A DNA stretch of 64,000 nt from Pantoea wallisii (GCF_002095485.1 NZ_MLFS01000009.1:1-64000), one strand, 5' to 3'; shown: positions 36,814 through 48,388, numbered from the stretch's first letter. Numbers and translations are program-made. Notes: a model not told the origin generated them from the letters alone.

Positions 36814-38589
36814 TCACCCTTCAGCAGAGGCGGGTATGCTCGTCGCGAGTTCATCACCCGCCTGCTGCAGCTGATACATCTGCCAGTAGCGCCCTTGCTG
36901 CGCCAGCAGATGAGCGTGCGTGCCGCGTTCCACAACCTGACCGCGGTGCAGCACCAGAATCTGGTCGGCTTCAGTAATGGTAGAGAGGCGGTGCGCAATC
37001 ACTACCAGCGTGCTGTGCTGGCGCAGCGCGCGCAGCGCATGCTGGATCGCCTGTTCGGTACCGGAATCGATGTTCGCGGTGGCTTCATCAAGAATTAAAA
37101 TTTGCGGCAGAGAGACCAGCACGCGCGCCAGCGCCAGCAGCTGCTTCTGTCCAACCGAAAGATTGTTGCCCTGCTCACCCAGCCGCGTATGTATGCCCTC
37201 CGGCATTGACCGCGCCAGCGCAGCCAGCTGCACCGTCTCCAGCGCCTGCCACACCTGCGCTTCCGCAATATCACGGCCAAGACGCACGTTTTCCAGCAGG
37301 GTATCCGCCAGCACTACCGGGTCCTGCTGCACCATTGCCACGCTGGTGCGCAGCGCATCATGCGAGAGCTGCAGTAGCGGACGACCATCCAGCTCGATGC
37401 TGCCGCGCGTCACCGGATAGTAGCCCATGAGCAGATTGGCCAGCGTACTTTTACCGCTCCCGGTATGGCCCACCAGCGCCACAAAGCCGCGCGCCGGCAC
37501 CTCAAGGTTGATATGACTCAACACATCGCGATCGTCACGGTAGGCGAAGCTCACGTCACGCAGGCTAATACGACCAGAGGCCAGCGGCTGAATATCATTG
37601 CCGTACCCCTGCTGCTGCGCATCCATCAGCTCAAAAATACGTTCGCCGGAGACAATAGCCTGCTGCAGCATCGATTGCTGCGTGGTGAGTTCAATCAGCG
37701 GTTCGTTGAGACGACCGAGATAAGTAATGAAGGCATACAGTACGCCCACTTCAAAGACACCCGGCGTGGCGAAGCTAAACAGCATTAATAGCCCGCACAA
37801 AATCAGTGCAGAAAACAGACTCAGCAGCGGTCGCAGCAGAAAACCATCCAGCCGTAACGTCTCCATGCGCGCCAGATAGTGTGAACGGCTCGCTTCACCT
37901 ATCCGCTCGCCGAATCGTGCCTGCTGTCGGAATTGCTGGATAACGCTCATGCCGTTGATGATTTCGTTGAAACCATTGTTGATGTCAGCCAGATAGCTGC
38001 GCACGCGGCGTGCAATGGGCGTGCTGTAACGCTGATAAATCAGCATCACCGTGATGACCAGCGGGAAAATCACCAGTGCCACCAGTGCCATGCGCCAGTC
38101 CAGTGAGAACATGGCCACCAGCATTGCACCAATCAGCGCGGCGCTGCGCAGAACCGTTGCCACCACCGTGACATACAGATCTTTGATTACTTCGGTATCG
38201 TTGGTGACGCGTGAAATGATCTGCCCGACCGGCTGGGTATCAAAGGCGCTGAGCGGTTGGCGCAATGCGGCATTCATCACATCCACACGCAGCTGCTGCA
38301 CCACACCAATCGCCGCCCGGTTAAAGAGCAGCGCCTGCAGATAGTGCAGGCCGGCCGCCAGTAACTGCAGCAGGATAAAACTCACCAGCAGGCCCGCCAC
38401 GATGCCCCACGGCATGCGGTGTTTGGCGATCAGATTATCAATGAAATAACTCACCAGAATCGGCCCGGTAACCTCCGCCGCTGCGGCCACCCACAGCATG
38501 CCGACCGCCATCCACAGCGATTTACGCCACGGCTTGCCATAGGCGAGCAGACGTTTCAGCGTCGGCCATAAACGTTGTGATTTAGCCAC
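36814..38589 (-). CDS. mdlB: ABC exporter subunit MdlB (SmdB)
   Basis: 591 residues: six-helix membrane domain and nucleotide-binding domain (Walker [10 protein letters not shown], signature LSVGQKQLL, Walker [10 protein letters not shown], switch VIAHRLS). I chose GTG 38589 because AAGGAG stands seven bases ahead and the product [18 protein letters not shown] aligns with E. coli; the longer open frame to 38739 lies inside mdlA. It overlaps the mdlA stop by eight bases. With MdlA it forms a heterodimeric exporter of unknown native substrate. Confidence 0.93.
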   Translation of the reverse strand: MAKSQRLWPTLKRLLAYGKPWRKSLWMAVGMLWVAAAAEVTGPILVSYFIDNLIAKHRMPWGIVAGLLVSFILLQLLAAGLHYLQALLFNRAAIGVVQQLRVDVMNAALRQPLSAFDTQPVGQIISRVTNDTEVIKDLYVTVVATVLRSAALIGAMLVAMFSLDWRMALVALVIFPLVITVMLIYQRYSTPIARRVRSYLADINNGFNEIINGMSVIQQFRQQARFGERIGEASRSHYLARMETLRLDGFLLRPLLSLFSALILCGLLMLFSFATPGVFEVGVLYAFITYLGRLNEPLIELTTQQSMLQQAIVSGERIFELMDAQQQGYGNDIQPLASGRISLRDVSFAYRDDRDVLSHINLEVPARGFVALVGHTGSGKSTLANLLMGYYPVTRGSIELDGRPLLQLSHDALRTSVAMVQQDPVVLADTLLENVRLGRDIAEAQVWQALETVQLAALARSMPEGIHTRLGEQGNNLSVGQKQLLALARVLVSLPQILILDEATANIDSGTEQAIQHALRALRQHSTLVVIAHRLSTITEADQILVLHRGQVVERGTHAHLLAQQGRYWQMYQLQQAGDELATSIPASAEG

Positions 38590-40351
38590 GGTTTGCTCCT
38601 TCAGCCCCATCATCCTCATCCAGCGCCGCTTCCAGCTGCTGATAGCGATACATATCGCGATACCAGCCAGGCTGCGCGGCCAGCGTATCGTGATCGCCCC
38701 GCTGCACCACCGCACCCTGCTGCAGCACCAGGATTTCACTGGCCTCTGTCAGCGCCGACAGACGGTGCGCACTGATGATCAGCGTGCGGCCTTTGCCCCA
38801 GAGGCGCAGGTTGTGCAGGATGTCATGTTCGGTGCGGCCATCCACCGCCGAAAGGGCATCGTCCAGAATCAGGATCTCCGCATCGAGCAGTAGCGCGCGC
38901 GCAATGGCGATGCGCTGTTTTTGTCCGCCGGAGAGCATCACGCCGCGTTCGCCCACTTCGGTGTCATAGCCCTGCGGCAGACGCAGGATATCCTCATGAA
39001 CGCAGGCCATCTGTGCCGCGCGCTCAATCTCTTGCTGGCTGGCGTCGGGCCGTCCCAGCGCCAGGTTGCTGGCAACGCTATCGGAGAACAGGAACGGCGT
39101 CTGGCTCACGACCGCCAGGCGGCTGCGCCAGCTATCCAGCCGCAGCTGCGGCAGCGGCATATTGTGATAGCGGATGTCGCCCTCGTTGATGTCGAAGTGG
39201 CGCTGAATCAGGCTCAGCAGCGTACTCTTACCACAGCCGGTCGGGCCACACAGCCCCAGCATCTGCCCCGGTTTCAGCTGGAAATGGAGATCGCTCAAAA
39301 CCGGTGCCGGATTTGCCGGGTAGCGAAACGCACGAATCGCCACCTGCAGTACGCCGGGCTCATCCGGCAACGCCTGCTCTCCATCCTCCACCGCTGGCGC
39401 TTCCGCCAGCAGCGCGCGGATACGGCTCCACGCTGCGCTGCCACGCTCAACGATGTTAATCATCCACGCCAGCGCCAGCATCGGCCAGATCATCAGGCCG
39501 AGGTACATAACAAAACTGGTCAGCTGACCAAGCGTCAGCGTACCGTGCCAGACCATCCAGCCGCCGCCGGCAATCGCCAGCAGATTGGAAAAGCCCACAG
39601 CGATATAGATGGTGGGATCAAAACGCGCATCCACCCGCGCCACGTGCAGGTTCTTTTTTCCGGTGTCGCGGGCGATACCGGCGAACTGTTGCGACTGATG
39701 ATCCTCCAGACCAAAAGCCTTGATCATACGAATGCTGGTCAGGCTCTCCTGGGTTTGATCGTTAAGGCTGGAGAACGCCGCCTGCGCCACTTTGAACCGA
39801 TTGTGCAGGCGCGCGCCATCTTTCTGGATCACAAGCGCCATGATCGGCATGGGGATTAGCGCCAGTAACGTTAGCTCCCAGCTGATTTGCGTGCTCATCA
39901 CCGCCAGCACCACCAGCCCCATCACCAGGGAGTCCACCAGCGTCAGCACCCCTTCCCCGGCAGCAAATACCACGCGATCCACATCGTTCGTGGCGCGGGC
40001 GATCAGATCGCCGGTGCGGTGGCGCAGATAAAAGGCCGGATGCTGGCGGCTCAGCTGGCGGTAGAAATCCTCACGCAGCTCGACTGCCAGCTGATAAGAG
40101 GCACCAAACAGCAGTACGCGCCAGACGTAGCGCAGCAGATAGACGATGACGGCGGTCACCAGCATGACGCCAATCCACATCATGATCTGGCCCGTAGAGA
40201 GCGAGTGCTGCGTTACGCCATCCACAATTACCCCGACAATATGCGGGGGCAGCAGCTGCAGCAGCGCAATGAGGATAAGCAAACTGATGGCACCGAGATA
40301 GCGCCGCCACTCGCGCAGGAAATACCAACTTAACTGGCTGAATAATCGCAC
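38582..40351 (-). CDS. mdlA: ABC exporter subunit MdlA (SmdA)
   Basis: 589 residues, near E. coli MdlA (590). Membrane domain starts [20 protein letters not shown]. The nucleotide-binding domain has Walker [10 protein letters not shown], signature [15 protein letters not shown], Walker [14 protein letters not shown] and switch ISAHRLS. The Asp-Asp in Walker B (no catalytic Glu) marks a degenerate ATP site, as is usual for one half of heterodimeric exporters; MdlB keeps the glutamate. It follows the regulator gene decR by 23 bases on the same strand. Confidence 0.95.
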   Translation of the reverse strand: MRLFSQLSWYFLREWRRYLGAISLLILIALLQLLPPHIVGVIVDGVTQHSLSTGQIMMWIGVMLVTAVIVYLLRYVWRVLLFGASYQLAVELREDFYRQLSRQHPAFYLRHRTGDLIARATNDVDRVVFAAGEGVLTLVDSLVMGLVVLAVMSTQISWELTLLALIPMPIMALVIQKDGARLHNRFKVAQAAFSSLNDQTQESLTSIRMIKAFGLEDHQSQQFAGIARDTGKKNLHVARVDARFDPTIYIAVGFSNLLAIAGGGWMVWHGTLTLGQLTSFVMYLGLMIWPMLALAWMINIVERGSAAWSRIRALLAEAPAVEDGEQALPDEPGVLQVAIRAFRYPANPAPVLSDLHFQLKPGQMLGLCGPTGCGKSTLLSLIQRHFDINEGDIRYHNMPLPQLRLDSWRSRLAVVSQTPFLFSDSVASNLALGRPDASQQEIERAAQMACVHEDILRLPQGYDTEVGERGVMLSGGQKQRIAIARALLLDAEILILDDALSAVDGRTEHDILHNLRLWGKGRTLIISAHRLSALTEASEILVLQQGAVVQRGDHDTLAAQPGWYRDMYRYQQLEAALDEDDGAEGANRG

Positions 40352-40374
40352 AAGAGAGTCTCTGTTCTTGCCCG

Positions 40375-40836
40375 TCAGGGCGCTACCGGCAATGCGGTGG
40401 TGTATTTAATCTCTTCCATGGCGAAGCTGGAAGTCACATCTATCAGCCCCGGTACGCCATTGACCAGGCGCTTGTAAAAGCTATCGTAACTCTTCATATC
40501 GGCCACCTGAATACGCAGCAGATAGTCGTATTCGCCGGCCATGCGGTAGAAGGCCATCACTTCAGGCATCTGTTGCACCACGGCGACAAACTGCCGGAAC
40601 CAGTCGCTATTGTGCTGTTGGGTTTTGATCAGCATAAACGCCGTCAGAGAAAGCCCGAGCTTTTCCCCATCAAGCAGGGCGACGCGTGCCCGAATAATGC
40701 CATCATCTTCCAGCTTTTTCAGGCGTTTCCAGCACGGCGTCGTAGTGAGATTGACCGCCTCCGCCAGCGCCTGCAGGGATAGCGTACAATCCTGTTGCAG
40801 CATCGCCAGCAGTGTACGGTCAGTTTTATCTAACAT
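40375..40836 (-). CDS. decR: Lrp/AsnC-family cysteine-responsive regulator DecR (CcdR, YbaO)
   Basis: 153 residues. N-terminal helix-turn-helix ([25 protein letters not shown]) and C-terminal RAM ligand domain ending in [15 protein letters not shown]. In E. coli DecR switches on a cysteine desulfidase; in Pantoea ananatis the homologue CcdR switches on the divergent gene ccdA. The same divergent arrangement is seen here, with 115 bases between the starts. The family signature makes cysteine sensing likely; the operator was not resolved. Confidence 0.93.
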   Translation of the reverse strand: MLDKTDRTLLAMLQQDCTLSLQALAEAVNLTTTPCWKRLKKLEDDGIIRARVALLDGEKLGLSLTAFMLIKTQQHNSDWFRQFVAVVQQMPEVMAFYRMAGEYDYLLRIQVADMKSYDSFYKRLVNGVPGLIDVTSSFAMEEIKYTTALPVAP

Positions 40837-40951
40837 CTGCCACCTCAGGAGAAAATTTTTCTCTTATTCGGGCATTATAGCGCGATATTAGCAACCTCTT
40901 TTTCCTGCCAGTGCCTTACACTGGGCGCAGTTATTTTCACGGAATTGCCAC

Positions 40952-41986
40952 ATGCAAACGCTCTGGGTTCGCCACGCTATTAACGAAATCAACGCCGATT
41001 TTCAACGTTCTGCGGATACGCATCTGATTCGCTTTACGCTGGATGATTTTCCCGGTATTGGCTTTTATCTCAAGGACGAAAGCACACATCCGAGCGGCAG
41101 CCTGAAGCACCGCCTGGCGCGCTCGCTGTTTCTTTATGGCCTGGCGAATGGCTGGATCCGTGAAAATACGCCGATTATTGAAGCCTCCTCCGGCAGTACT
41201 GCCGTGTCGGAAGCCTACTTTGCCCGCCTGCTTGGCCTGCCCTTTATCGCCGTGATGCCCGCCAGTACGGCGAAGCGCAAAATTGAACTGATCCGCTTTT
41301 ACGGCGGCGAGTGCCATTTCGTGGCCGATCCCTGCCAGCTGTACAGCGAGTCGGAACGCCTGGCGCAGGAACTGAATGGCCATTTTATGGATCAGTTTAC
41401 CTATGCAGAGCGCGCCACCGACTGGCGCGGCAATAACAATATCGCTGAGAGCATTTTTCGCCAGATGGCGCGCGAGCCGTATCCGGTACCACATACGCTG
41501 ATCATGAGTGCCGGAACGGGCGGCACGTCAGCAACGCTGGGCCGCTACATACGCTATCAGGGGCATGACACGCGCCTGCTGGTGGTCGATCCGCAGCACT
41601 CGGTGTTCTTTGATTACTGGCACAGCCGCGACAAAACGCTGCGCAGCGCACGCGGCAGCCTGATTGAGGGCATTGGACGTCCACGTGTTGAACCCTCTTT
41701 TTTGCCGGATGTGATCGATGAGATGGTGAAGGTCGCGGATGGCGCGACGGTTGCCGCCATGCTGCAGCTGGAAAAGATTCTTGGTCGCCGTCCGGGTGCC
41801 TCAACCGGTACAAACTTCTGGGGCATGATGCAGGTGGCAAAACAGATGCGAGCGAATGGTTTACAGGGTTCGCTGGTGACACTGCTGTGTGACAGCGGGG
41901 AGCGCTATCCCGATACTTACTACAATCCGCAGTGGGTGGCAGAGCATATTGGCGATATCCAGCCGTGGCAGCGCGAGCTGCAATAA
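40952..41986 (+). CDS. ccdA: PLP-dependent cysteine desulfhydrase CcdA-like
   Basis: 344 residues of the fold-type II cysteine synthase/cystathionine beta-synthase superfamily. The PLP-binding lysine is in HPSGSLKHR and the phosphate-binding loop in [29 protein letters not shown] is the substrate loop. The divergent Lrp-type neighbour, equivalent to CcdR, points to cysteine-induced breakdown of cysteine to sulphide, ammonia and pyruvate for detoxification, as described for P. ananatis CcdA. The enzymatic assignment is from family and arrangement. E. coli lacks this gene here. Confidence 0.88.
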   Translation: MQTLWVRHAINEINADFQRSADTHLIRFTLDDFPGIGFYLKDESTHPSGSLKHRLARSLFLYGLANGWIRENTPIIEASSGSTAVSEAYFARLLGLPFIAVMPASTAKRKIELIRFYGGECHFVADPCQLYSESERLAQELNGHFMDQFTYAERATDWRGNNNIAESIFRQMAREPYPVPHTLIMSAGTGGTSATLGRYIRYQGHDTRLLVVDPQHSVFFDYWHSRDKTLRSARGSLIEGIGRPRVEPSFLPDVIDEMVKVADGATVAAMLQLEKILGRRPGASTGTNFWGMMQVAKQMRANGLQGSLVTLLCDSGERYPDTYYNPQWVAEHIGDIQPWQRELQ

Positions 41987-42010
41987 AAAACCGGACATCC
42001 TGTCCGGTTC
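41985..42010 (-). terminator. Terminator of cof
   Basis: ACCGGACA (41990-41997) pairs with TGTCCGGT (42001-42008). The T-run lies on the minus strand (complement of 41985-41990) after cof; it overlaps the ccdA stop, so the two genes share this convergent end. Confidence 0.8.
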
Positions 42011-42020
42011 ACTGTAAGCC

Positions 42021-42842
42021 TCAGCATTCGGGGGAATAATCGAGGTGTGGTGTGGTCATCCAGTGATTTAAGTAGTGAGACACAGCCTGTGTCTCGCAAT
42101 GACCGATAACCGGCAAATGCGGCAAAGAAGCTTTGAGCTGGTGCATGGCGTTGCCCATAATGAAGCCGCGCCCGACGCGCTCCAGCATTTCGCGATCGTT
42201 CATGGCATCGCCAAACGCCATGCAATCCGCCAGTGTCAGCGAGAGATGCTGACACAATCGCGCCAGTGCCGATCCCTTATGACAGCCGACCGGCAGTACT
42301 TCCAGGCAATCCCAGGCCGAAAAACAGATATTGGCGCGATCGCCCAGCGCCTGCAGCAGCTCCGTTCTGAGCGCCTGCAGCATCTCGTGCGGGGCAATAA
42401 AGCACACTTTCGTCACGTCATGCGCAGACATCTTTCGTAAGTCGCGCAGCTGATACTGAAAACCGCTCATGGCGTGCGCTTCCAGCAGGCCGGGCAGCGG
42501 TTTGTCGGTAAACCAGCCTTCGTCATTGAAGATGTGGATGGATGCCGGGGTCTGCCAGTGGCTATGGAGCACCTCTTCCGCCACCGCCGACGGTAAATCA
42601 CACCCGTACAGCCGGGTGCCATCAGGCGCATGAATACGTGTGCCGTTGCCGGTAATGAGCCAGGCGGGTAAGGTAATTTGATCGCGCACCGCCTGCATGT
42701 CCATCAGGTGGCGGCCAGTGGCAAAAGTCAGTGTGACATCACGCTGATGCAGCGCGTGCAGGCTGCTGAGCGTCTCCTGACCTAACCGGTGCGTGGGCAG
42801 CAGCAGCGTGCCGTCCATATCAAATGCCGCAAGGCGAGCCAT
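42021..42842 (-). CDS. cof: HMP-PP phosphatase Cof (HAD family)
   Basis: 273 residues. HAD class IIB hydrolase: motif I DMDGTLL with the catalytic Asp pair, motif II ATGR, and motif [12 protein letters not shown]. Cof hydrolyses the thiamine precursor HMP-PP and PLP-like phosphates. The start at 42842 has AGGAG six bases ahead; another ATG two codons upstream is possible. Confidence 0.95.
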   Translation of the reverse strand: MARLAAFDMDGTLLLPTHRLGQETLSSLHALHQRDVTLTFATGRHLMDMQAVRDQITLPAWLITGNGTRIHAPDGTRLYGCDLPSAVAEEVLHSHWQTPASIHIFNDEGWFTDKPLPGLLEAHAMSGFQYQLRDLRKMSAHDVTKVCFIAPHEMLQALRTELLQALGDRANICFSAWDCLEVLPVGCHKGSALARLCQHLSLTLADCMAFGDAMNDREMLERVGRGFIMGNAMHQLKASLPHLPVIGHCETQAVSHYLNHWMTTPHLDYSPEC

Positions 42843-42934
42843 AGCCATCTCCTGTCTGAATAAGGCCTCTACTATCGCCTGGTAATTACGGAACTAATAG
42901 TGAATACTTTTGGCAAACTGTTCCGGGTTTATAT

Positions 42935-44656
42935 ATGCGTCAGCTTCATCGGGTTAATCAATATCAGCGCCTGTGGCAACTGAGCCAGGGCAAACCACAA
43001 CGCATGAGCGTGACGGCCATCGCGCAGCGCTGCTTTTGCAGCGACCGTCATGCGCGCACGCTGCTGCGTCAGTGGCAGGATGCCGGCTGGCTGCGCTGGC
43101 AGGCGGAAGCCGGGCGCGGCAAGCAGGGTGAACTGACTTTTTTACAATCGCCTGAGCAGCTGCGTCAGCAGCTCTTAACGCAGCAGCTGGATGCCGGTGA
43201 AGCGCTACAGGCGCTGCAGGTGCTGGACGTGCATCCCGAAAGGCTGGTGAGAATGCTGCGTCCGCTGATGGGTGGCCAGTGGCAAAACCAGGCACCGGTA
43301 CTGCGTATCCCCTACTACCGCGCCATGGAGACACTCTCTCCGCTGCACCTGACCGGGCGCGCCGAGCAGCATCTGGTGCGGCAGATTTTTTCCGGCCTGA
43401 CGCGCTTTTGCGGCGAGGACGTTGAAGGCGATCTTGCTCATCACTGGCAGCATGATGAGAGCGGCCGCGAATGGTATTTCTGGCTGCGACCACAGCTCAG
43501 CTGGCATAACGATGAACCGGTACAGGCCGCGCAGCTGGCGGCACAGCTGCAACGAATTAAGCAGACCTCACAAGGTGGCCGACTGCTGGCCGCCATTGAG
43601 CAGATCGACGCGCCGCACCCGCTGGCGCTGCGTATCCGGCTGCGTTTCAGTGATTACTGGCTGCCGCAGCGCCTGGCGCATCAATACTGCCTGCTGACGC
43701 ATCCGGAATGCGCGGAGATCGGCAGCGGACCGTGGAAAAGTGTGCACTTTACCCCGGAGCTGGTGCGGCTGGAGAGCCATGCACGCTGGCATTTGCAGCG
43801 CCCGCTGATTCAGGTGGTGGAATACTGGATCACGCCGCAGCTGTTTGCCCGCGGTCTGGGCACCAGCTGCCGTCATCCGGTACAGATCGCGATTGGCGAT
43901 CCTGATGAGCTGGACGCCCTGCGCCCGGTCGATCGCAGCGTTAGCCTCGGTTTTTGCTATCTGGCACCGCGCATCTCGGACCATTTCAGCGCTGCGCAGG
44001 CGCGCACCCTTATTGCCTTAATCCAGCAAAGCGGCGTGATTCAGCAGCTTCCGCTGGATGAAGGGTTAATTACGCCAAGCCATGAGCTGCTGCCCGGCTG
44101 GCCGGTGCCGCGGATGCCGAAGCAGATAGCCTCTGTGCGTCTGCCGGATACACTGACGCTGCACTATCATCTCCCCGTGGAGCTGCACGTAATGGCGGAA
44201 GCGCTGGTCACCTTACTGGCGCAGCACGGCTGTACCCTGACCTGCGTCTTCCACGATGTAAAAAGCTGGCGCGACGACATCGATCTTAGCGGGGCTGACG
44301 TGGTGATGGGCGACCGGTTGATTGGCGACGCACCACTGTTTACGCTCGCTAACTGGCTGGAGAACGATGCGGTATGGTGCCCGCTGCGCCCTACGGTGCT
44401 ACACCCAGAGCTGCACGCGATCGCCTGTCAGCAGGATGCCACTCTGCGCGCAGCAGCGCTCCATCAGCTATTTCAGCAGCTGATGCATGAGGGCCATCTG
44501 CTACCGCTGTTTAATTATCGCTATCAGGTGTTCGCGCCCCCCGGCGTGGAGGGAATTCAGCTCAACAGTCTGGGCTGGTTCGATTTTACCCGCGCCTGGA
44601 TTCCACCGCCTGCCGCAGCGGATGCTGTTCAGGGCGCGCCGGAGCCAGTACCATAA
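42935..44656 (+). CDS. ybaE: SgrR-family transcriptional regulator YbaE
   Basis: 573 residues. N-terminal winged helix (IAQRCFCSDRHARTLLRQWQDAGWLRWQ) fused to a solute-binding-protein-like domain (family 5, SBP_bac_5) from about residue 110, with PLFNYRYQVFAPPGVEGIQL near the end. It is homologous to SgrR and to E. coli YbaE; the target of YbaE is unknown. It is divergent from cof with 92 bases between the starts, and its stop is 27 bases from queC. Confidence 0.93.
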   Translation: MRQLHRVNQYQRLWQLSQGKPQRMSVTAIAQRCFCSDRHARTLLRQWQDAGWLRWQAEAGRGKQGELTFLQSPEQLRQQLLTQQLDAGEALQALQVLDVHPERLVRMLRPLMGGQWQNQAPVLRIPYYRAMETLSPLHLTGRAEQHLVRQIFSGLTRFCGEDVEGDLAHHWQHDESGREWYFWLRPQLSWHNDEPVQAAQLAAQLQRIKQTSQGGRLLAAIEQIDAPHPLALRIRLRFSDYWLPQRLAHQYCLLTHPECAEIGSGPWKSVHFTPELVRLESHARWHLQRPLIQVVEYWITPQLFARGLGTSCRHPVQIAIGDPDELDALRPVDRSVSLGFCYLAPRISDHFSAAQARTLIALIQQSGVIQQLPLDEGLITPSHELLPGWPVPRMPKQIASVRLPDTLTLHYHLPVELHVMAEALVTLLAQHGCTLTCVFHDVKSWRDDIDLSGADVVMGDRLIGDAPLFTLANWLENDAVWCPLRPTVLHPELHAIACQQDATLRAAALHQLFQQLMHEGHLLPLFNYRYQVFAPPGVEGIQLNSLGWFDFTRAWIPPPAAADAVQGAPEPVP

Positions 44657-44683
44657 GCACACTGCTTTATGGGGAAGAATAAA

Positions 44684-45378
44684 ATGAAACGAGCTGTTGT
44701 CGTATTCAGTGGCGGACAAGACTCCACCACCTGCCTGATTCAGGCGCTGCAACAATATGATGAAGTGCACTGCGTTACCTTTGACTATGGCCAGCGTCAC
44801 CGTGAAGAGATCGCGGTGGCGGCTGCCCTGTCCCACCAGCTGGGTGCCCGCGCGCACAAAGTGCTGGATGTCACCCTGCTTAATGAGCTCGCCGTCAGCA
44901 GCCTGACGCGTGACAACATTCCGGTGCCGGCTTACGATCCCGATGCAAGCGGACTGCCAAGCACCTTTGTCCCGGGCCGTAATATTCTGTTCCTGACGCT
45001 GGCCGCTATCTATGCCTGGCAGGTTGAGGCAGAAGCGGTGATTACCGGCGTATGCGAAACGGATTTCTCCGGCTATCCGGATTGCGTGATGAGTTTGTCA
45101 GGGCGCTGAATAATGCGGTCAACCTGGGTATGGCGCGTGACATCCGTTTTGAAACACCGCTGATGTGGCTTAACAAAGCAGAGACCTGGGCACTGGCCGA
45201 TTACTGGCAACAGCTGCCGCTGGTACGCGCTGAAACGTTGACCTGCTATAACGGCATAAAAGGCGACGGCTGCGGCGAGTGCGCAGCCTGTCATCTGCGC
45301 GCGCGCGGACTGGCTGATTACCAGGCCAACGCTGCCGCCGTTATGGCCGCGATGAAACAGAAAAGTGGCCTGAACTGA
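44684..45378 (+). CDS. queC: 7-cyano-7-deazaguanine synthase QueC, frameshifted in this sequence
   Basis: ATP-dependent conversion of CDG to preQ0, for queuosine in tRNA. The N-terminal PP-loop motif [14 protein letters not shown] is present and the zinc-binding cysteines [13 protein letters not shown] lie near the end. One C is missing near 45084 (GATTGCGTGATG for GATTGCCGTGATG); restoring it reads [18 protein letters not shown] and joins the frames into 231 residues, equal to E. coli. The start at 44684 has GGGGAAG before it. A hairpin formed by CCATAAGCA (44651-44659) and TGCTTTATGG (44663-44672) spans the ybaE stop and reaches the ribosome site. Confidence 0.9.
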
Positions 45379-45415
45379 CGCTCGCCATCACTGAAGCTGG
45401 CGTCGCTGGCGCCAG

Positions 45416-45823
45416 TTATGAGCTCTCCGCCATTAGTGCGGAGAGACGCTCACGCAGCTCTCCTTCCATCGGCACCGCTTTCTGCGTGCGCAAATCAATA
45501 CAGACAAACGTCAGCATCGCATCGGCCACCACCGTCTCATCGTCCGCCAGCAGCACGCGCTGTGCGATGATGCCGCTCTTGCCGCTCAGCTGCGCCACTT
45601 CGCTCTCAATGTGCAGCACATCGCCCAGCACGGCCGGACGGCGATAGTTGATATTGATGTTGACCACAACAAACGCCAGCTTCTGCTCCATTAGCCAGTG
45701 AAAGGCATCGACCTCCTCCAGCCATTGCCAGCGCGCCTCTTCGAGAAACTCCAGATAGCGCGCGTTATTAACATGCTGATAGACATCGAGATGGTAACCG
45801 CGCACTTTGATCGTGGTCTGCAT
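45416..45823 (-). CDS. fadM: Long-chain acyl-CoA thioesterase FadM (YbaW)
   Basis: 135 residues with a single hotdog fold. The active-site region YHLDVYQHVNNARYLEFLEE contains the conserved Asp and is near-identical to E. coli FadM. It hydrolyses 3,5-tetradecadienoyl-CoA and other long-chain acyl-CoAs formed in oleate breakdown. Confidence 0.95.
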   Translation of the reverse strand: MQTTIKVRGYHLDVYQHVNNARYLEFLEEARWQWLEEVDAFHWLMEQKLAFVVVNININYRRPAVLGDVLHIESEVAQLSGKSGIIAQRVLLADDETVVADAMLTFVCIDLRTQKAVPMEGELRERLSALMAESS

Positions 45824-45924
45824 GCTTACTCCTGTTCAGGCTGAGAATGACAACTGGTTGGACCTGTTGAGCATAGCACAGCCTGAATTCCTGCTTTACC
45901 AATCCTTCAGAGTCGCGAGCCGCT

Positions 45925-46287
<363 letters not shown>

Positions 46288-46328
46288 TCACAAGTAAAAT
46301 CGGCACTCAAAAGGGGATTTGCAGATAT

Positions 46329-46353
46329 GGAAAAGGCCGCAGAAGCGGCCTTT
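46329..46353 (-). terminator. Terminator of ppiD
   Basis: AAGGCCGC (46333-46340) and GCGGCCTT (46345-46352) with loop AGAA; on the minus strand TTCC follows. It is between ppiD and ybaV. Confidence 0.7.
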
Positions 46354-46387
46354 GAGTGTTGCAGCGGATTAACTTTTTTTGTGAGGC

Positions 46388-48256
46388 TTACTGGTTTTGT
46401 GCGGCTGCGCCGTACTTGATCTTCGCCTCTTTACGCAGGTTCTCCAGCAGCGCTTCGAAGGCGATCTGAGCATTGTTCTGCGTAACACCTTTCACCATCT
46501 CATCAGTCTGCGCCTGCGGCATGTTGCCTGCATTGACTTTATCCAGCGCGATCAATACCACGTTGCCCTGCATATCTTCGCTCACGCCCCACGACGGCTT
46601 GTTATTCGCCGGCTGTGGCAGATTGAAGGCGGACTGTGCAACCGGGTCCTGAGCATTGCGATCAAACGACTTGCTGGCGCTCAGCGTCAGGCCAGCAGCT
46701 TTCAGGGCATCCTCTTTACCGGCTTTCAGATCGGCCAGCAGTTTGTCCGCCTGCGCTTTCGCCTGCTGTGTCGCTTTATCATGCTTCAGGGTATCGGTAA
46801 TCTGCGCTTTCACCTGATCCAGCGGTTTGACCGCTTCAGGTTTATGCTCGCTGATGCGCAGTACAAAAGCCCGATCGCCATCCACGCTGATGATATCCGA
46901 GTTATTACCCGGTGCGCCGTTCTGCCCGGTTAAACCGCCATTGAAAATCGCCTGTTTCACCGCATCGAAATCCAGTTCAGCCGGCACATTGTCATGGCTG
47001 AACCAGCCGGTTTCATTGACCTTCATGCCCGAAGCCTGTGCGGCACCGGCCAGCGACTCATTGTCGTTGCTGGCAGCTTCGCTCACTTTCTGCTGCATTT
47101 TATAGAAAGCATCAACCGCTTTTTCCTGCTTCACCTTATCGGCAATCACAGCATGCACTTCAGCCAGCGGCTTAACCTGCTCCGGCTGGATATCTTCCAG
47201 ACGCACGACCAGGAAACCCACCGAGGATTTGATTACGCCTGAGAGCTGGCCTTTCTGCGTCAGATTCGCGCTCTTCAGCTCGTCTGGCGTCGTGGCAGGC
47301 TCCAGCCAGCCCATATCACCGCCTTTGCGGGCCGAGATGGGATCGATAGATTTACTTTTCGCCAGCGTGGCAAAATCGTCGCCTTTTTTCAGCGCATCCA
47401 GTACCGCGTTAGCATCTGCTTCGGTTTTGGTCTGAATGATGCTGTAGCGATTACGCTGCGGCTGCGAATAGTCCGCTTTGTGCTGATCGTACCAGCTCTG
47501 AATATCCGCTTCGCTCACCGCTTCCTGCAGGCTGGCGGCATCCATTTTGATGTAGCTAACGCGGAACTGCTCCGGCGCCATGAAGCTGCTCTGGTGCTGC
47601 TGATAATATTGCGAGATTTCGTCGTCGCTGACGCTCTGTTTGGCAGCCAGCGCATTCACATCAATCACCGCCTGACGGACTTCACGCTGCTGCGAGACGA
47701 GATCCACCAGCTTGCTGGTTTCGCCCTTGAGCATGAAATCGGTATTCGCAATGGCGTTGATCAACTGCTGCGTGGAGAGTTGCTTACGCAGCGCTTCCGC
47801 ATACTGATCTGCGCTGAAGCCCATGCTGGTGATCGTGCCGTTGTATTTGGCGTTGTCGAACTTACCGTTGGTCTGGAAAGCCTGCTGATTGAAGATCGCC
47901 TGCTTGACCTGATCATCGCTAATGCCGATGTGCAGATCTTTGATGTATTGATCGAGCAGTGCCTGATCGATCAGCTGCGACAGCGCCTGCTGGCGCATCT
48001 GCTGCATATAGCCATCATTACCCGCCAGCTGTGAGAACTGATCGCCCAGCATCTGCTGCTGGCGATTGCGTTCGCTGTTGAACGCCTGTTCCAGCTCTCC
48101 GCGGCTGATTTCGTGGCCGTTCACTTTGGCAGCGTAATCGCTGTTACCGCCGATCAGGTAGTTGCCCACCCCGGTCAGTACGAATGACAGGATGATCAGT
48201 CCCAGAATAATCTTGAGCACGACATGATTCGACGCCGCGCGTAAATTGTCCATCAT
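46388..48256 (-). CDS. ppiD: Periplasmic chaperone / peptidyl-prolyl isomerase-like PpiD
   Basis: 622 residues, close to E. coli (623). One N-terminal membrane anchor (VVLKIILGLIILSFVLTGVG), SurA-like helical domain, an inactive parvulin domain (YSIIQTKTEADANAVLDALK ... GGDMGWLEPATTPDELKSA), then a helical tail. It sits at the Sec translocon and helps proteins leaving it. The start MMDNLRAASNHVVLK at 48256 is from E. coli likeness; the upstream GGAG is 12 bases away, and the frame is open to 48349. Confidence 0.95.
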   Translation of the reverse strand: MMDNLRAASNHVVLKIILGLIILSFVLTGVGNYLIGGNSDYAAKVNGHEISRGELEQAFNSERNRQQQMLGDQFSQLAGNDGYMQQMRQQALSQLIDQALLDQYIKDLHIGISDDQVKQAIFNQQAFQTNGKFDNAKYNGTITSMGFSADQYAEALRKQLSTQQLINAIANTDFMLKGETSKLVDLVSQQREVRQAVIDVNALAAKQSVSDDEISQYYQQHQSSFMAPEQFRVSYIKMDAASLQEAVSEADIQSWYDQHKADYSQPQRNRYSIIQTKTEADANAVLDALKKGDDFATLAKSKSIDPISARKGGDMGWLEPATTPDELKSANLTQKGQLSGVIKSSVGFLVVRLEDIQPEQVKPLAEVHAVIADKVKQEKAVDAFYKMQQKVSEAASNDNESLAGAAQASGMKVNETGWFSHDNVPAELDFDAVKQAIFNGGLTGQNGAPGNNSDIISVDGDRAFVLRISEHKPEAVKPLDQVKAQITDTLKHDKATQQAKAQADKLLADLKAGKEDALKAAGLTLSASKSFDRNAQDPVAQSAFNLPQPANNKPSWGVSEDMQGNVVLIALDKVNAGNMPQAQTDEMVKGVTQNNAQIAFEALLENLRKEAKIKYGAAAQNQ

Positions 48257-48388
48257 GGTATGACAACACTCCGCTGTAGTGTGAATGTAAAGCTCAGACA
48301 CGATGTCATCATCGTGCAGCTGCGGTTCAGGCTGGCAGCCGGCAACCATGCGGAGACTGTAGCCAATGGCTAAAGTCGCGCATCAAGA

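Noticed and set aside
36797-36825. Second NtrC site (GGTGCAAATCACC-like)
   Set aside because: The half-sites are in the wrong order and spacing for the consensus; noted only as a weak likeness.
38590-38739. Longer N-terminus of MdlB
   Set aside because: The extension lies inside mdlA, is unlike E. coli MdlB, and the GTG at 38589 has a good ribosome site.
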